NCBI GenBank assembly: GCA_016787045.1
Contig: JAEUVA010000025.1
Coordinates: forward strand, 62,001-126,000
Origin: Chitinophagales bacterium
GTDB taxonomy: Bacteria; Bacteroidota; Bacteroidia; Chitinophagales; LD1
Reading direction: 5' to 3'
Length of the DNA: 64,000 bases
Shown here: one piece after another, positions 1-9,971 of the stretch
Layout of the letters: the number at the start of each line of letters is the position of its first letter
How positions within the stretch are numbered: position 1 is the first letter of the stretch
Notes under the pieces: model-generated
What the model saw: only the letters and a program-made list of their open reading frames with translations
What the model was told of the DNA's origin: nothing
Databases searched by the model: none
Made by a program: the position numbers and the translations under genes

Positions 1-604
1 GGTTCACAATCATAAAGTGCGTGCCACCAGGTATAAGCACCGCATCTTTCACATAATAATCGGGGAAAATGCTATCGCGCGTGCCGTGAATGTGCAACAC
101 ATTATCGGGCACTTCTTCGTTTTTCCAATGGATAACCTGATCTACCGCCCACTCATTAAACTCAATATCGGCCTCGCGGATCATGTCTTCTATCAACGCA
201 AAATCGGGCTTGCTCAGTTTGCCCAGCAACAACTGCAACCAAAACCTAAACTTAATCACCAGCTTGCCCGATACCAATCTGTGAAACTTAATAGAGTTAA
301 GAAACAACAATTTGAGCGGACGCTCGTGGTAGTTTTTAATACTGCTGATAAGAATAGTGCGCTGAGGGTTTATCAGCTTAGCCAACTCGGTGGCTACAAT
401 ACCGCCAAAACTCATACCTATCAAAATGGGTTGGGTATCTTTCTTAATCTGCGGCAGCAGTTTCTTTACGTAGGTCTCAATGCGCTCGCCTTTTTTGTGT
501 TTGGGCCATTTAATGTGTACCACATCGTAACCGCTGAGGTCCAGGTTCTGAAAAATTTTATCGTTTGCTCCCACACCGGGCAGCAGATATATGGTTTGCG
601 CCAT
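1..604 (-). CDS. alpha/beta hydrolase (3' end cut off by window)
   Basis: Read from the minus strand, the gene starts with ATG at 604 and runs off the left edge after about 201 codons without a stop. It has the alpha/beta-hydrolase signatures in order: an oxyanion-hole-like LPGVGAN near residues 8-14, the nucleophile elbow GMSFGG with Ser at about 65, the acid in HGTRDSIFP (Asp about 177) and the general base in GGTHFM (His about 196). No signal peptide is visible, so it is probably cytoplasmic. The substrate cannot be read from the sequence; esterase or lipase-like activity is only a family expectation. It is transcribed divergently from the acyltransferase at 721. Confidence 0.8.
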   Translation of the reverse strand, partial: MAQTIYLLPGVGANDKIFQNLDLSGYDVVHIKWPKHKKGERIETYVKKLLPQIKKDTQPILIGMSFGGIVATELAKLINPQRTILISSIKNYHERPLKLLFLNSIKFHRLVSGKLVIKFRFWLQLLLGKLSKPDFALIEDMIREADIEFNEWAVDQVIHWKNEEVPDNVLHIHGTRDSIFPDYYVKDAVLIPGGTHFMIVN

Positions 605-720
605 ACCGTTTTTTTAGTGAATAAACTTTCGCAAAAACTACGCTATGTTTTGCGAACACGTATTTTAGAACGCAAAATGAAATTGAAAGTTTCCGCACCA
701 TTTCCAAAACAGTTTTCCAC

Positions 721-1587
721 ATGAGCCGTCAATCGCCCAAGCTACAGCGCATCAGCACCTTCGATTTTACACCGCCATCTAAAGTATTTGCACGCAGTTT
801 TATTGCTCCGTTCAAGTTCTACTTTGCTCCGCAGTTTTTTGGGTTAGATGAACTGGATGTGCGCAAGCCGGCCATGTATGTAAGCAACCACACCATACTG
901 GGTGTACTGGATGGCTACCCCTTTGCCATAGAGTTGTATTTAAAAAAAGGGATAGTACTCCGCGCCTTGGCCGATAGCAACCACTACCGCATACCGTTTT
1001 GGAAAGAACTGATAACCGAGCGGTTGGGTGTGGTAGAAGCCAGCCGCGAAAACTGTGCGGCACTCATGAAACGCAAAGACAGTTTGGTGGTTTTCCCCGG
1101 TGGCACCAAAGAGATATGCAAAAAGAAAGGCGAGCAGTATATACTGAAATGGAGCGACCGCAAAGGGTTTGTGCGCATGGCTATGGAGCATGGTTACGAC
1201 ATTATACCCGTGGCGGCTGTGGGTGCCGAGGAGGCATATACTGTAGTAAAGGATGCCAACGATTTTTTGAAAACTCCGTTCGGAAAATTTTTGTCGTTTA
1301 TAGGCGTGACAAAGGCCTACTTTAAAAATGGCGACCTAATACCTCCTACGGTAGCGGGTATTGGCAATACCATCATCCCCCGCCCGGCTAAGTTGTACTT
1401 TAGTTTTGGCAAACGGATTTCTACCAAAGCACATCAAAAAAACTATGGCGATGAAGCCACGCAAGAGCAAGTAAAAAAACAAGTAGAAGAAGCGCTGCTG
1501 GCCGAGTTTGAAAAACTGTTTGCCATCCGCGATGCCGATACCGACCGCAGCAAATGGCGCAGGTTGCTGAATATGAAAAAGCAGTAA
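721..1587 (+). CDS. lysophospholipid acyltransferase family protein
   Basis: This 288-residue protein is a PlsC/LPLAT-type acyltransferase expected to move an acyl chain onto a glycerolipid at the inner membrane. Block I is NHTILGVLD at about 56-64. The His-Asp spacing is therefore HX6D, as in the diacylglycerol acyltransferase-like/MGAT branch, rather than the HX4D of classical PlsC. Block III is VVFPGGTKE at about 123-131, followed by a branch-typical segment ending in IIPVAAVGAEE. It ends 9 bp before the convergent bestrophin gene. The exact acceptor lipid is not deducible. A second, classical PlsC-like gene lies at 21988. Confidence 0.85.
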   Translation: MSRQSPKLQRISTFDFTPPSKVFARSFIAPFKFYFAPQFFGLDELDVRKPAMYVSNHTILGVLDGYPFAIELYLKKGIVLRALADSNHYRIPFWKELITERLGVVEASRENCAALMKRKDSLVVFPGGTKEICKKKGEQYILKWSDRKGFVRMAMEHGYDIIPVAAVGAEEAYTVVKDANDFLKTPFGKFLSFIGVTKAYFKNGDLIPPTVAGIGNTIIPRPAKLYFSFGKRISTKAHQKNYGDEATQEQVKKQVEEALLAEFEKLFAIRDADTDRSKWRRLLNMKKQ

Positions 1588-1596
1588 TGCTCTCCG

Positions 1597-2619
1597 CTAC
1601 ACCAAAATGTTATTCTGCGGCTGATGCGGTTTGGGCAAATCGGTTTCGCCCAACATTTCGCGCAGGTCTATTTCTATAGTACGGCTGATGGCGGTAATGG
1701 GCACATCGTTAGCACTGCCCTCAAAAGGGCTTTCGGATGACTCACCAATTTTTTCCATGGTAGTAAATATCCAGCCCGATAGTGCGCTAAAGGGTACGTT
1801 GAGCCATATTAGCCCTTGCCCAAATTTCTCAAACTCTTTGAGCATACCCAGCGGCAACAAAATGATGAAGATGGTAATGAACCACAAGTTGAGTGTAGCG
1901 TACTGGCGCGGGTAAGGAAAGTTTTTGATGCGTTCGCTGGCGCCTTGTTGGTTGTATAGCTCTACCAGCATTCGTTCTAAATCCATGTGGCGGAAATCTT
2001 CAATAAGCCCTTGGTCTAAGAGCTGGCGCAGGTGAGCCGATTGCAGCGCAATAATCTGTGCGGCTTTGTTCGTTTTTTTGATGACTGCCTCATATTCTTC
2101 GGTACTCAGGTATGGTTTTAGGGCATCGGCTAAGTGGCTGTTTTGCTCTTCTACTTTAAACCATTTGTTTTTGTACTCTGCGTTGTGTGTTTTGTAGATA
2201 CTCTCCCACTCGCGCTTTTCGCGTAGCTGATAGCGCAAAGCAGTGAGCCATGCAAAATGGCGGTAGTATAACACGCGGTGTACCTCCTGCAACTCTGCTT
2301 CCGATAAAGGATTTTTTGCATGCTTGTTGGTCACATAATCTTTGACCATAATGCCCCACGAGCGGCTGCTGTTCACAATGGCTCCCCACACTCTGCGGGC
2401 TTCCCACATCCTATCGTAAGAGGCATTGTTTTTGAAACTGACCACAAAAGCTACTGCCGTACCTAACAGCGCAACGGGCAGCCAGGGCAGGGCCAGCCAC
2501 TTCCAATCTAAAAAAACATAGAGCGCAGTAGGGATAGCGGCTACAATCAGCAGCAGGTAAATATCTCTGCGGGTCCAAAAGAGTACTTCAGTAAATGTGT
2601 AGTGTTTTCCGGTGTGCAT
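1597..2619 (-). CDS. bestrophin family ion channel
   Basis: 340 residues of the bestrophin/UPF0187 family, which form pentameric anion (in some bacteria cation) channels in the inner membrane. Evidence is the N-terminal region with two hydrophobic segments (about 20-37 and 41-60), the family-typical stretch FKNNASYDRMWEARRVWG at about 62-79, two further membrane segments around 245-285, and a C-terminal region with a conserved acidic stretch. The length is normal for the bacterial family. It stands alone and is convergent with the acyltransferase. Ion selectivity is unknown. Confidence 0.85.
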   Translation of the reverse strand: MHTGKHYTFTEVLFWTRRDIYLLLIVAAIPTALYVFLDWKWLALPWLPVALLGTAVAFVVSFKNNASYDRMWEARRVWGAIVNSSRSWGIMVKDYVTNKHAKNPLSEAELQEVHRVLYYRHFAWLTALRYQLREKREWESIYKTHNAEYKNKWFKVEEQNSHLADALKPYLSTEEYEAVIKKTNKAAQIIALQSAHLRQLLDQGLIEDFRHMDLERMLVELYNQQGASERIKNFPYPRQYATLNLWFITIFIILLPLGMLKEFEKFGQGLIWLNVPFSALSGWIFTTMEKIGESSESPFEGSANDVPITAISRTIEIDLREMLGETDLPKPHQPQNNILV

Positions 2620-2816
2620 GTTGGTTTTTTAGAGGATTAAGCGCCTGACGTTATGCTTCATAGAGATTCTAGTAACTGACAAACAGTTCTTCACTAACCT
2701 GCATCTATTTGCGGCTTTTATGACTTATTTATTGCTTGTAATTATAGTGAATCAAGTACATTTATACAGTACAAGCATCTACGATGTTTAAATTTGAGTA
2801 AACAATATTGAAGAAC

Positions 2817-3236
2817 ATGGGATTGGTAAGAGCAGAGATAGAGCTAGTAAATGCGCCAGATATTTCTTTTGCAGAAGCAGGAGTAATAGATGAATCGGCT
2901 ATCCGAAAAATGAAAGTTACCGCTCTGGTGGACTCCGGTTCGGTAATGATGGCTATCAATGAAACTGTAAAAGGTTAGTTGGGCTTAAAGACAAAAGACA
3001 GGCGGCCATCTTTGCTTGCAGATGGAACAGTAACTGAATTAGATGTGGTTGGCCCAATTGAAATACGATTCAAGAACAGGTTTAGTACGACTAATGCATT
3101 GGTATTGCCCGGCAATGAAGAAGTATTGCTTGGAGCTATACCTATGGAGGAAATGGATGTATTGATACATCCTAACAAAGAACAATTGATAGTTAACCCT
3201 GAGCACCCAAACAAACCACAAATGGTGCTGAAGTAG
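2817..3236 (+). pseudogene. retropepsin-like (clan AA) aspartic protease, interrupted by an in-frame TAG
   Basis: Starting at ATG 2817 the frame reads for 53 codons, meets TAG at 2976-2978, then continues in the same frame to a natural stop at 3234-3236. Both halves match the small bacterial clan AA aspartic protease family. Part one has the catalytic ALVDSGS motif (Asp about 39); part two has the LADGTVTELDVVGP, VLPGNEEVLLGAIPMEEMDV and IVNPEHP segments. The stop sits where relatives, as I recall them, have a Gln before LGL, so a single CAG to TAG change would explain it. The part after the stop could restart at TTG 2979 but would lack the catalytic Asp. It could be a recent pseudogene, a sequencing error, or (less likely) readthrough. 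Confidence 0.8.
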
Positions 3237-3267
3237 CACAATTAGCCGATATTAGTAAAAGCTAAAG

Positions 3268-4299
3268 TTACTCTTCAAATAAACCACCGCTCAACAACTT
3301 AGGTGGTTTTTTGCCCAAGTGTTTGTAGGCCATTTCGGTAACCTCGCGGCCACGGGGGGTGCGTTTAATAAAGCCCTCTTTAATTAAAAACGGTTCATAT
3401 ACTTCTTCCAGCGTGCCGGCCTCCTCGCCTACTGCGGTGGCTATGGTAGTAATACCCACGGGGCCGCCTTTGAACTTTTCAATAATGGCAGCCAGTATGC
3501 GGTTGTCCATTTCATCTAATCCATGCTGATCTACGCTCAGCATTTCCAGAGCATGGCGGGCAATATCAAACGTAATGATGCCGCTGCCTTTTACCTGTGC
3601 AAAATCGCGCACTCTGCGCAGCAGTAAGTTGGCAATACGCGGTGTACCGCGGCTTCTGCGGGCTATTTCAAAAGCGGCATCTTCGTTAATTTCTGTACGC
3701 AAAATTTTTGCCGAACGCTTAATGATGTTTTTCAATACTTCGGCATCGTAATACTCTAACCGAAACGTAATGCCAAAGCGCGAGCGCAAGGGTGCAGTGA
3801 GCAAGCCGCTGCGGGTGGTGGCGCCAACCAGCGTAAACGGATTTAAACTGATTTGCACACTGCGCGCATTGGGGCCGGTGTCTATCATAATATCTATCTT
3901 GTAGTCCTCCATAGCGCTGTAGAGGTACTCTTCTACCACAGGGCTTAGCCGGTGTATTTCGTCAATAAACAATACATCGTTGGGTTCTAAGTTGGTGAGC
4001 AGGCCGGCCAGGTCACCGGGTTTTTCTAACACAGGGCCGGAGGTCATTTTTACGCTCACTTGCATTTCGTTGGCAATAATGTGCGAGAGCGTGGTTTTGC
4101 CCAGGCCGGGAGGGCCGTGCAAGAGTACATGGTCTAATGCCTCGGTGCGTTTTTTGGCGGCTTCTATAAATACAAATAAATTGTCAATTATTTTGGGTTG
4201 CCCCATAAAGTCGTCCAGCTCCCGTGGGCGAAGAGCTTTTTCGGCTTCTTGTTCATCGGTATTTAAAAAGTCCTTTTCAGGATTCAGGTTATCGTTCAT
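3268..4299 (-). CDS. ruvB: Holliday junction branch migration helicase RuvB
   Basis: 343 residues, the usual RuvB length. RuvB is the AAA+ motor that drives branch migration of Holliday junctions with RuvA and RuvC. Visible motifs are the N-terminal [12 protein letters not shown], Walker A GPPGLGKT at about 62-69, Walker [11 protein letters not shown] near 109-118, sensor 1 GATTRSG, the arginine-finger region LRSRFG, and the C-terminal winged helix ending in RTPRGREVT. It lies 17 bp downstream of the proline dehydrogenase gene, on the same strand, so the two may be co-transcribed. ruvA and ruvC are not in this window. Confidence 0.97.
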   Translation of the reverse strand: MNDNLNPEKDFLNTDEQEAEKALRPRELDDFMGQPKIIDNLFVFIEAAKKRTEALDHVLLHGPPGLGKTTLSHIIANEMQVSVKMTSGPVLEKPGDLAGLLTNLEPNDVLFIDEIHRLSPVVEEYLYSAMEDYKIDIMIDTGPNARSVQISLNPFTLVGATTRSGLLTAPLRSRFGITFRLEYYDAEVLKNIIKRSAKILRTEINEDAAFEIARRSRGTPRIANLLLRRVRDFAQVKGSGIITFDIARHALEMLSVDQHGLDEMDNRILAAIIEKFKGGPVGITTIATAVGEEAGTLEEVYEPFLIKEGFIKRTPRGREVTEMAYKHLGKKPPKLLSGGLFEE

Positions 4300-4316
4300 T
4301 GCTGCAAAGTAAACAT

Positions 4317-5495
4317 TCAGCAGTTTTTTCTGCGCATTATTTCTTGCTGTATAAGCGAAAGCTCGCGACCGGTTTGCCCGGCCACTGAGGTATTTTCTTG
4401 CGCCCTACGAATGAGGTACGGTATCACCTCTCTTACCGGCCCGTAAGGTAAGTACTTGGTGGCATTGTAGCCCAGCTTAGATTGGTTGAAGGTGATGTTA
4501 TCGCCCATGCCGTACAGTTGCGAAAACCAAATGTGCGGGTGGTTGCGCTCTATTTTTAGTTCGTCTATCTTTTGCATGGCGGCCAAATTGCTGGGCTCAC
4601 TGTGCGAAGCGATACACACATATACCTGAGCAATATCTTCTAAGCATAAATTTACTGCCCCATCAAAATCGGCATCTACCGCTTTTTTGTTTTTGTGAAT
4701 AGGGGATGGATAACCCAGCGCCACTGCACGCTCGCGCTCTTTTTCCATATAAGCCCCACGCACCAATTTTGCGCCCAAGATGTAGCCCAGCTTTTTGGCT
4801 TTTAGCACTTGCTGCTCTAAGTAAGCCAGCCGATCGTGACGGTACATTTGAAAAGTGTTGCACACCACAGCAAACTGCCGGTTGTACTCTGCCATAAATT
4901 CTTCCACTATGGCATCTAAGGGGTCTTGTATCCAGCTCTCCTCGGCATCTACATACAAGGCCACTTGCTGTTTGGCGGCCTCTTTGCAGAGCTTGTGAAA
5001 GCGTTGCTTAACCTGTGTTAATTCTTTTTGCTCTTGTTTGTTGAGTTCGTTACCGGTTTGTATTTTTTCAAACAAACCAAAACGACCCATACCGGTGAGT
5101 TTAATGCACACCGATTTTACGGTGGCATTTTCTCCGGCAAAGCGGATGGCACTGAGGTTTTCTTTTACGCTGGCTTCAAAATCTTCTTCGGTTTCTTTTA
5201 GCTCTACTCCGTAATTGAGCAATACGCCTACATTATTTTCTGCTAAATGTTCAATTACTTTTTTGCATTCCTCAAATGTTTCGCCACCGCAAAAATGATC
5301 GTACACAGTTAACCGAAACAAAAATGAAACCGGCAAGCGCAGCTTGATGGCCAAATTTGCCGCGCTGCTACCTGCACTCACCAATAACGGATTACCAACT
5401 GTAGAGAAAAGGAGCTTGGCCCGTTGCAAGTCGCTATTGGTTAAATGCGCAAAGGCCACCTCGGTATTTTCAAAAATATTATTGTTCAATTTCAT
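4317..5495 (-). CDS. proline dehydrogenase (FAD)
   Basis: 392 residues from the ATG at 5495. The frame is open further upstream, but family similarity begins at [15 protein letters not shown], so this start was chosen. It is a single-domain PRODH (TIM barrel) that oxidises proline to pyrroline-5-carboxylate, passing electrons from FAD to the quinone pool. Supporting segments are the N-terminal helices, [13 protein letters not shown], the [11 protein letters not shown] strand, [14 protein letters not shown], and a C-terminal [11 protein letters not shown] that matches the substrate-binding RRxxEN motif. It is not fused to a P5C dehydrogenase and none is adjacent. The strand switches immediately upstream to rmuC. 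Confidence 0.92.
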   Translation of the reverse strand: MKLNNNIFENTEVAFAHLTNSDLQRAKLLFSTVGNPLLVSAGSSAANLAIKLRLPVSFLFRLTVYDHFCGGETFEECKKVIEHLAENNVGVLLNYGVELKETEEDFEASVKENLSAIRFAGENATVKSVCIKLTGMGRFGLFEKIQTGNELNKQEQKELTQVKQRFHKLCKEAAKQQVALYVDAEESWIQDPLDAIVEEFMAEYNRQFAVVCNTFQMYRHDRLAYLEQQVLKAKKLGYILGAKLVRGAYMEKERERAVALGYPSPIHKNKKAVDADFDGAVNLCLEDIAQVYVCIASHSEPSNLAAMQKIDELKIERNHPHIWFSQLYGMGDNITFNQSKLGYNATKYLPYGPVREVIPYLIRRAQENTSVAGQTGRELSLIQQEIMRRKNC

Positions 5496-5589
5496 GTTTT
5501 GCCCGCGCCCACGTACTTGCGAGCGCTGGGCGAAGGGAAATATTTTTTGTTGCAAGCACAAATTGTAATTTCAACGTTCATTTTACGGT

Positions 5590-6912
5590 ATGGAGTTAGT
5601 GTATCTTTTTGTGGGAATTGCGGTAGGCGGTGTAGTAGCGTACTTTTTTTTGAAAGGCAAAAGCGAATCGGGTACTGTTGCAGCACAACAAAAAACGGAG
5701 TGGTTAGAAAAATCGTTAGCAGAGCAAAAAGCCGAGCAACATGCCCAACTACAAGCGTACGACAGTAAGTTGAGCGATGAGCGCAAACGAAGCGATGAGT
5801 TAAATTCGTTGCTATCGGGCACAAAAAAAGAGAATGAAAATTTAGTGCAGCGGCTGAGCGAACAAAAGGAGGAATTGCAGCGGCTGAACGAAAAATTTGC
5901 GAAAGAGTTTGAAAATTTAGCCAACAAGATTTTAGATGAAAAAAGTCAGAAATTTGCAGCACAAAACCAAAGCAACTTAGATACCATTCTCAATCCGCTA
6001 AAAGAAAAGATAAGTGCATTTGAGAAAAAAGTAGAGCAAACTTACAAAGAAGAGAGCGCAGAGCGCATAACGCTGAAAACGGAAATCAAATACCTGATTG
6101 AACAAAATGCCAAGATAACGCAAGAGGCCAATAACTTAGCCACCGCACTCAAGGGAGATAATAAACAACAAGGCAACTGGGGCGAATTGGTGTTAGAAAA
6201 AATATTAGAGCGCAGTGGGTTAAAACAAGGTGAGGAATACCGCACGCAAGTAACTACTACCAACCACGAAGGCCGCACCATTAAGCCCGATGTGGTGATA
6301 ATGTTGCCGGATAACAAACATTTAATAGTAGATTCAAAAGTATCGCTGGTGGCGTATGAGCAGTGCATTAACGCTACAGAGCAACCACAGCGCGAAGTAT
6401 TTTTGAAACAACACGTGGACTCTGTGCGCAGCCACATTAAACTGCTGAGCGATAAAAACTATCAACTGGCTAATGGTTACAACTCTCCCGATTTTGTATT
6501 GCTTTTTATTCCTATAGAATCATCGTTCAGTTTAGCACTGCAAGCCGATGGTGAACTGTTTAACTATGCCTGGGATAGAAAGATTGTACTTGTAAGCCCA
6601 ACTACTTTGTTAGCCACATTACGCACTATTGCTTCTATCTGGAAGCAGGAACGCCAAACCCGCAATGCACTTGAAATAGCCGAAGAGGGAGGAAAGTTGT
6701 ATGATAAGTTTGTGGCGTTTACCGATGATTTACTTAACGTAGGAAAGAGCATTAACAAATCGCAAACAGAGTATGTAGAGGCGATGAAAAAACTGAGTGA
6801 GGGTTCGGGCAACTTAGTGCGCAGAGCAGAGAAAATGCGTGAACTTGGCGCAAAAAGCACCAAACAGTTTAATACCAATTTGCTAGACAGAGCTAAAGAA
6901 AGTACAGATTAG
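5590..6912 (+). CDS. rmuC: DNA recombination protein RmuC
   Basis: 440 residues of the RmuC family, nuclease-like proteins that limit recombination at inverted repeats. The layout is typical: one N-terminal membrane segment (about 3-20, YLFVGIAVGGVVAYFFLKG), a long coiled coil rich in Glu, Lys and Gln (about 30-170), then the PD-(D/E)XK-like core with GNWGELVLEKILERSGL, the HEGRTIKPDVVIMLPDNK strand and the IVDSKVSL motif near 255. It is divergent from proline dehydrogenase. The next gene on the same strand starts 82 bp downstream. Confidence 0.93.
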   Translation: MELVYLFVGIAVGGVVAYFFLKGKSESGTVAAQQKTEWLEKSLAEQKAEQHAQLQAYDSKLSDERKRSDELNSLLSGTKKENENLVQRLSEQKEELQRLNEKFAKEFENLANKILDEKSQKFAAQNQSNLDTILNPLKEKISAFEKKVEQTYKEESAERITLKTEIKYLIEQNAKITQEANNLATALKGDNKQQGNWGELVLEKILERSGLKQGEEYRTQVTTTNHEGRTIKPDVVIMLPDNKHLIVDSKVSLVAYEQCINATEQPQREVFLKQHVDSVRSHIKLLSDKNYQLANGYNSPDFVLLFIPIESSFSLALQADGELFNYAWDRKIVLVSPTTLLATLRTIASIWKQERQTRNALEIAEEGGKLYDKFVAFTDDLLNVGKSINKSQTEYVEAMKKLSEGSGNLVRRAEKMRELGAKSTKQFNTNLLDRAKESTD

Positions 6913-6994
6913 AACCTGATTAGTTTTGGCATTTTGTGATGTAAAGTTTAACAGTAATTTCATTTTTGACCTGTTTAACCCATAGGTAAAATTA

Positions 6995-7540
6995 ATGTTG
7001 ACGTTTGTCTTATTTATCTTAACCTCAGCTATAGGTTTTATGATGGCATTCTTGTATAAGAATGCGCAAACCACCCTGCAAGCCCTTAGCCCAAAGCCAC
7101 ATGCTAGTTTTCGCATTTTTATATGGGTGTTTGTAGGGGGTATTGGCCTAGTATATGGCATGGGCTGGTATGCCTTGCACCTACTGCGCACTAACCCTAT
7201 TGCTGAAGATGCCAAACTACAGTTTAGCAACTGGTATGAGATGCACACCCTGCTGCTGCCCTTGTTGTTTTTCGTTTTAACGTTGTTGAGCAATGCGTAT
7301 TCGCAGTCGCAAAAAAAATTGGTGTGGCCACCATACTTACTTACCTTTTTGTTTTACGCCATACTGTTGGTGCGCGATGTATATGTACTCAGCAGTTACT
7401 ACAACTATTGGTTAAGCACTAACGGACTCGCTGATGAAAATACAGACCCGTCCTCTTCTTCCCTTTGGGTAAAACTCGTATTTTGCTTTTGTGTTACCGC
7501 ATTTAATGCTGGTGTTATCTGGTGGGGGCTAAAAAAGTAG
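6995..7540 (+). CDS. hypothetical integral membrane protein
   Basis: 181 residues that I do not recognise. The protein is strongly hydrophobic with about five membrane segments (roughly 2-22, 42-65, 87-103, 113-131 and 158-178). A polar loop before the last segment contains NTDPSSSS. No catalytic motif is apparent. It is followed 55 bp later by the GT-C glycosyltransferase on the same strand, so the two may share a transcript. Codon use looks like that of the neighbours. Confidence 0.7.
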   Translation: MLTFVLFILTSAIGFMMAFLYKNAQTTLQALSPKPHASFRIFIWVFVGGIGLVYGMGWYALHLLRTNPIAEDAKLQFSNWYEMHTLLLPLLFFVLTLLSNAYSQSQKKLVWPPYLLTFLFYAILLVRDVYVLSSYYNYWLSTNGLADENTDPSSSSLWVKLVFCFCVTAFNAGVIWWGLKK

Positions 7541-7595
7541 GCCATTACCCACTTTACCGGTTACTTATTTATAGCGATAATTGCATATTCGCTCT

Positions 7596-9128
7596 ATGGA
7601 TTTTTTGAAACGCACATTCCCTATTTTGTTTGGTATATTTTTGCTGAGTGTGGCGGTGCGTTGGCCCCAGCTTAACCGGCCGTTGAGCAATCATCATGAA
7701 TTTTGCACGGCTATTTCACTGCGCATTATGCAGGCGTGGTATGATGAGGGCATCAGCCGGTTTGAATACAACCCGGCTATGAACTACGGCCACAGCACCG
7801 ATAAGCACATTAATAACCACGCCAACCAAACCGGTGGGCTTATAGATGAAAACGGTAATTACTACTATGTAAGTCATCCACCATTTGCCTACTACTTTCC
7901 ATATTTCATATTTAAACTGCTGCATATACGACCCGATGTGATGCCTATCCGTATTTTTAACCTGGCATTGCATTTCATCAGCGGTTTGTTTGTGTACTTT
8001 ATAGTTTGCCTTTTGAGTTTTAGCCGCGCTCGTGCCATGCCTTACCGTAGTGCCATTGTAGCGTTTGCCATTTACATTTTTTTACCGGTTACTATGTGGT
8101 TTCAAGGCAATGTGTACATGAGCGATATGGCGGTGCATACCGTTTTTGTGATTGGTGTGTACACGGTACTTAAAATGATTATCCGGCAAAAATTTTACTC
8201 GTATAAGTATATTTTTTTCTACGTGGTATCGCTCTCACTTATGCTGTACACCAGTTGGCTGGGTGTATTTTTTGCGGCAGGTGTGCTTATCTATTCTTTG
8301 CTCCATGTTCAACAGATAAAAGGTTTTAAAGTGCTTATAGCCGCTACGGTGCTATGCCTGATTGCCATTTCACAAATTGTGATTTATCAATATTCGCAGA
8401 TACACGGCCCCATGAATTTTTTCAGCGAAATGATAAGCCGCTACATGGTGCGCGGTAGCTTTGCTGATACTAAACACGGCTTGCTGCATTTTATGTTTGG
8501 CTATCTGTGGTTTGCCAAAACGCTGCTCTATAATTATGTGCTGCACTACAACGTATTTTTCTTGTTACTTATTGGTTTTATTTATGTGGCTGCTACACAC
8601 AAAAAGCTAAAAATTGTATTTAGTGAAAATGGTTACCGCTTTATTTGGCTGAGTGTGGCTCCGGTAGTGATGCTACATGTGCTGTTTCTAAATTACTCAG
8701 TTCATGATTTTACTACCCTTTATGCCTCGCTTTTTTTTAGTGTGCTGTTTGGCATATTGTACGATAAGCTAAAAAAGAGCGGGAGCATTTCGCTGCGCAA
8801 AATGCAGGTATCGCTGGTAGTAGTGCTGCTGCTGTTGGTAGCGCAGTTTCATGTGTATAATCAAGGTACAGATTACTACCTGAATGCCGGTAAGTTGATA
8901 GCTGAAAATGCCACCACTAATGAGGTGATTTTTACTAACCAACAAATGCTGATGGAGCCGCAAGTGATTTTTTACGCGCAGCGAAATGTGCGTTTTGCAG
9001 AAGATACTGCTGATGCTAAATTATTTTTGAAAAGAACAAAGCAGCAAAATGGGGTGTTCATTACTACACACTCACGGGCAGGTGGAGTTGTTATTCAAAG
9101 TAAAACACCGGTTAGTGCGGAACCATAA
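7596..9128 (+). CDS. GT-C fold glycosyltransferase (ArnT/PMT-like, GT39/GT83 type)
   Basis: 510 residues from ATG 7596; a TTG 15 bp upstream is the less likely start. The N-terminus has a hydrophobic helix, then an acidic/His-rich first periplasmic loop (residues about 33-100) and about ten membrane helices, ending in a small periplasmic domain. This is the layout of polyprenol-phosphate-sugar-dependent glycosyltransferases in the inner membrane. The HPPFAYYF segment near residue 95 is typical of this fold. The sugar and acceptor cannot be deduced. It may work with envelope glycan or protein glycosylation, like the DUF2723 protein at 14460. Confidence 0.75.
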   Translation: MDFLKRTFPILFGIFLLSVAVRWPQLNRPLSNHHEFCTAISLRIMQAWYDEGISRFEYNPAMNYGHSTDKHINNHANQTGGLIDENGNYYYVSHPPFAYYFPYFIFKLLHIRPDVMPIRIFNLALHFISGLFVYFIVCLLSFSRARAMPYRSAIVAFAIYIFLPVTMWFQGNVYMSDMAVHTVFVIGVYTVLKMIIRQKFYSYKYIFFYVVSLSLMLYTSWLGVFFAAGVLIYSLLHVQQIKGFKVLIAATVLCLIAISQIVIYQYSQIHGPMNFFSEMISRYMVRGSFADTKHGLLHFMFGYLWFAKTLLYNYVLHYNVFFLLLIGFIYVAATHKKLKIVFSENGYRFIWLSVAPVVMLHVLFLNYSVHDFTTLYASLFFSVLFGILYDKLKKSGSISLRKMQVSLVVVLLLLVAQFHVYNQGTDYYLNAGKLIAENATTNEVIFTNQQMLMEPQVIFYAQRNVRFAEDTADAKLFLKRTKQQNGVFITTHSRAGGVVIQSKTPVSAEP

Positions 9129-9258
9129 AAATTAGTTAAACCCATAAAACCGATAGCCGCTAAAAAATAATTTAACTGCCATTGCGTCATTCTTTCTGTC
9201 AAATTAGTGCTTTAAACACGATAGCACGCTATTTGCAGTCACTTTAAAAACAATACAC

Positions 9259-9948
9259 ATGATTTACGTTATCATTTTCGGTTTTTTAGGCATCAGTTGG
9301 TTTATGAGTTGGAAACTGAAAAGCAAGTTTCGGGAGTATAGCCAAGTGCCTTTTCGCGGCAATATGACCGGTGCTCAAGTGGCCGAAAAAATGCTGCGCG
9401 ATAGTGGCATAAACGATGTAACCATACATTCGGTAGAAGGTGAACTAACCGACCATTACAACCCAGCCAACAAAACCGTTAATCTATCGCCCGATGTATA
9501 TAGTGGCCGCAGTGTAGCTGCTGCTGCTGTAGCCGCGCACGAATGCGGACATGCTGTGCAACATGCTAAAGCATATCAGTGGTTAGGCATGCGCTCTAAA
9601 CTTGTGCCGGCAGTAAGTTTTGCTTCGCGCTGGGTGCAGTGGGTAATTATGGGCGGTGCATTGTTAGCCATGGCAGCGCCTACATTAGGTTTAGGCGTAA
9701 TTGTGTTTGGCATAGCATTGTTTGCCTTAACCACGCTGTTTGCATTTGTTACCTTGCCGGTTGAGTTTGATGCCTCCAAGCGCGCTTTGGAATGGCTGAA
9801 TAGCGCCAACATGACCACCTCACAAGAAAACGAAATGGCTTATGATGCGTTAAAATGGGCGGCTATGACTTATGTGGTTGCTGCATTACAATCGTTAGTA
9901 ATGCTTATCTACTACATCTATGTTTACTTGTTGCGCAGCAGACGCTAA
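9259..9948 (+). CDS. YugP-like zinc metallopeptidase (Zn_peptidase_2)
   Basis: 229 residues of the YugP family of membrane-bound neutral zinc metallopeptidases. The N-terminal helix is followed by AAVAAHECGHAVQH, with the HExxH zinc motif at about 94-98. Three more hydrophobic segments follow (about 120-140, 142-165 and 205-225), with EFDASKRALEWL providing the probable third ligand region. Length is normal for the family. The physiological substrate is not known. It is convergent with the mevalonate operon, whose last gene ends 24 bp downstream. Confidence 0.9.
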   Translation: MIYVIIFGFLGISWFMSWKLKSKFREYSQVPFRGNMTGAQVAEKMLRDSGINDVTIHSVEGELTDHYNPANKTVNLSPDVYSGRSVAAAAVAAHECGHAVQHAKAYQWLGMRSKLVPAVSFASRWVQWVIMGGALLAMAAPTLGLGVIVFGIALFALTTLFAFVTLPVEFDASKRALEWLNSANMTTSQENEMAYDALKWAAMTYVVAALQSLVMLIYYIYVYLLRSRR

Positions 9949-9971
9949 TACGCCAACTAAATTCTATTGAA

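Noticed and set aside
17..724. Long open frame on the plus strand at the left edge
   Set aside because: It is antisense to the alpha/beta hydrolase, whose minus-strand frame carries a full catalytic triad; the plus-strand translation has no family pattern.
2976..2978. Stop-codon reassignment or programmed readthrough in the aspartic protease
   Set aside because: Normal genes in the window end in TAG (for example at 6910-6912 and 19421-19423), so reassignment is excluded; no stem-loop or slippery context was seen after the stop.
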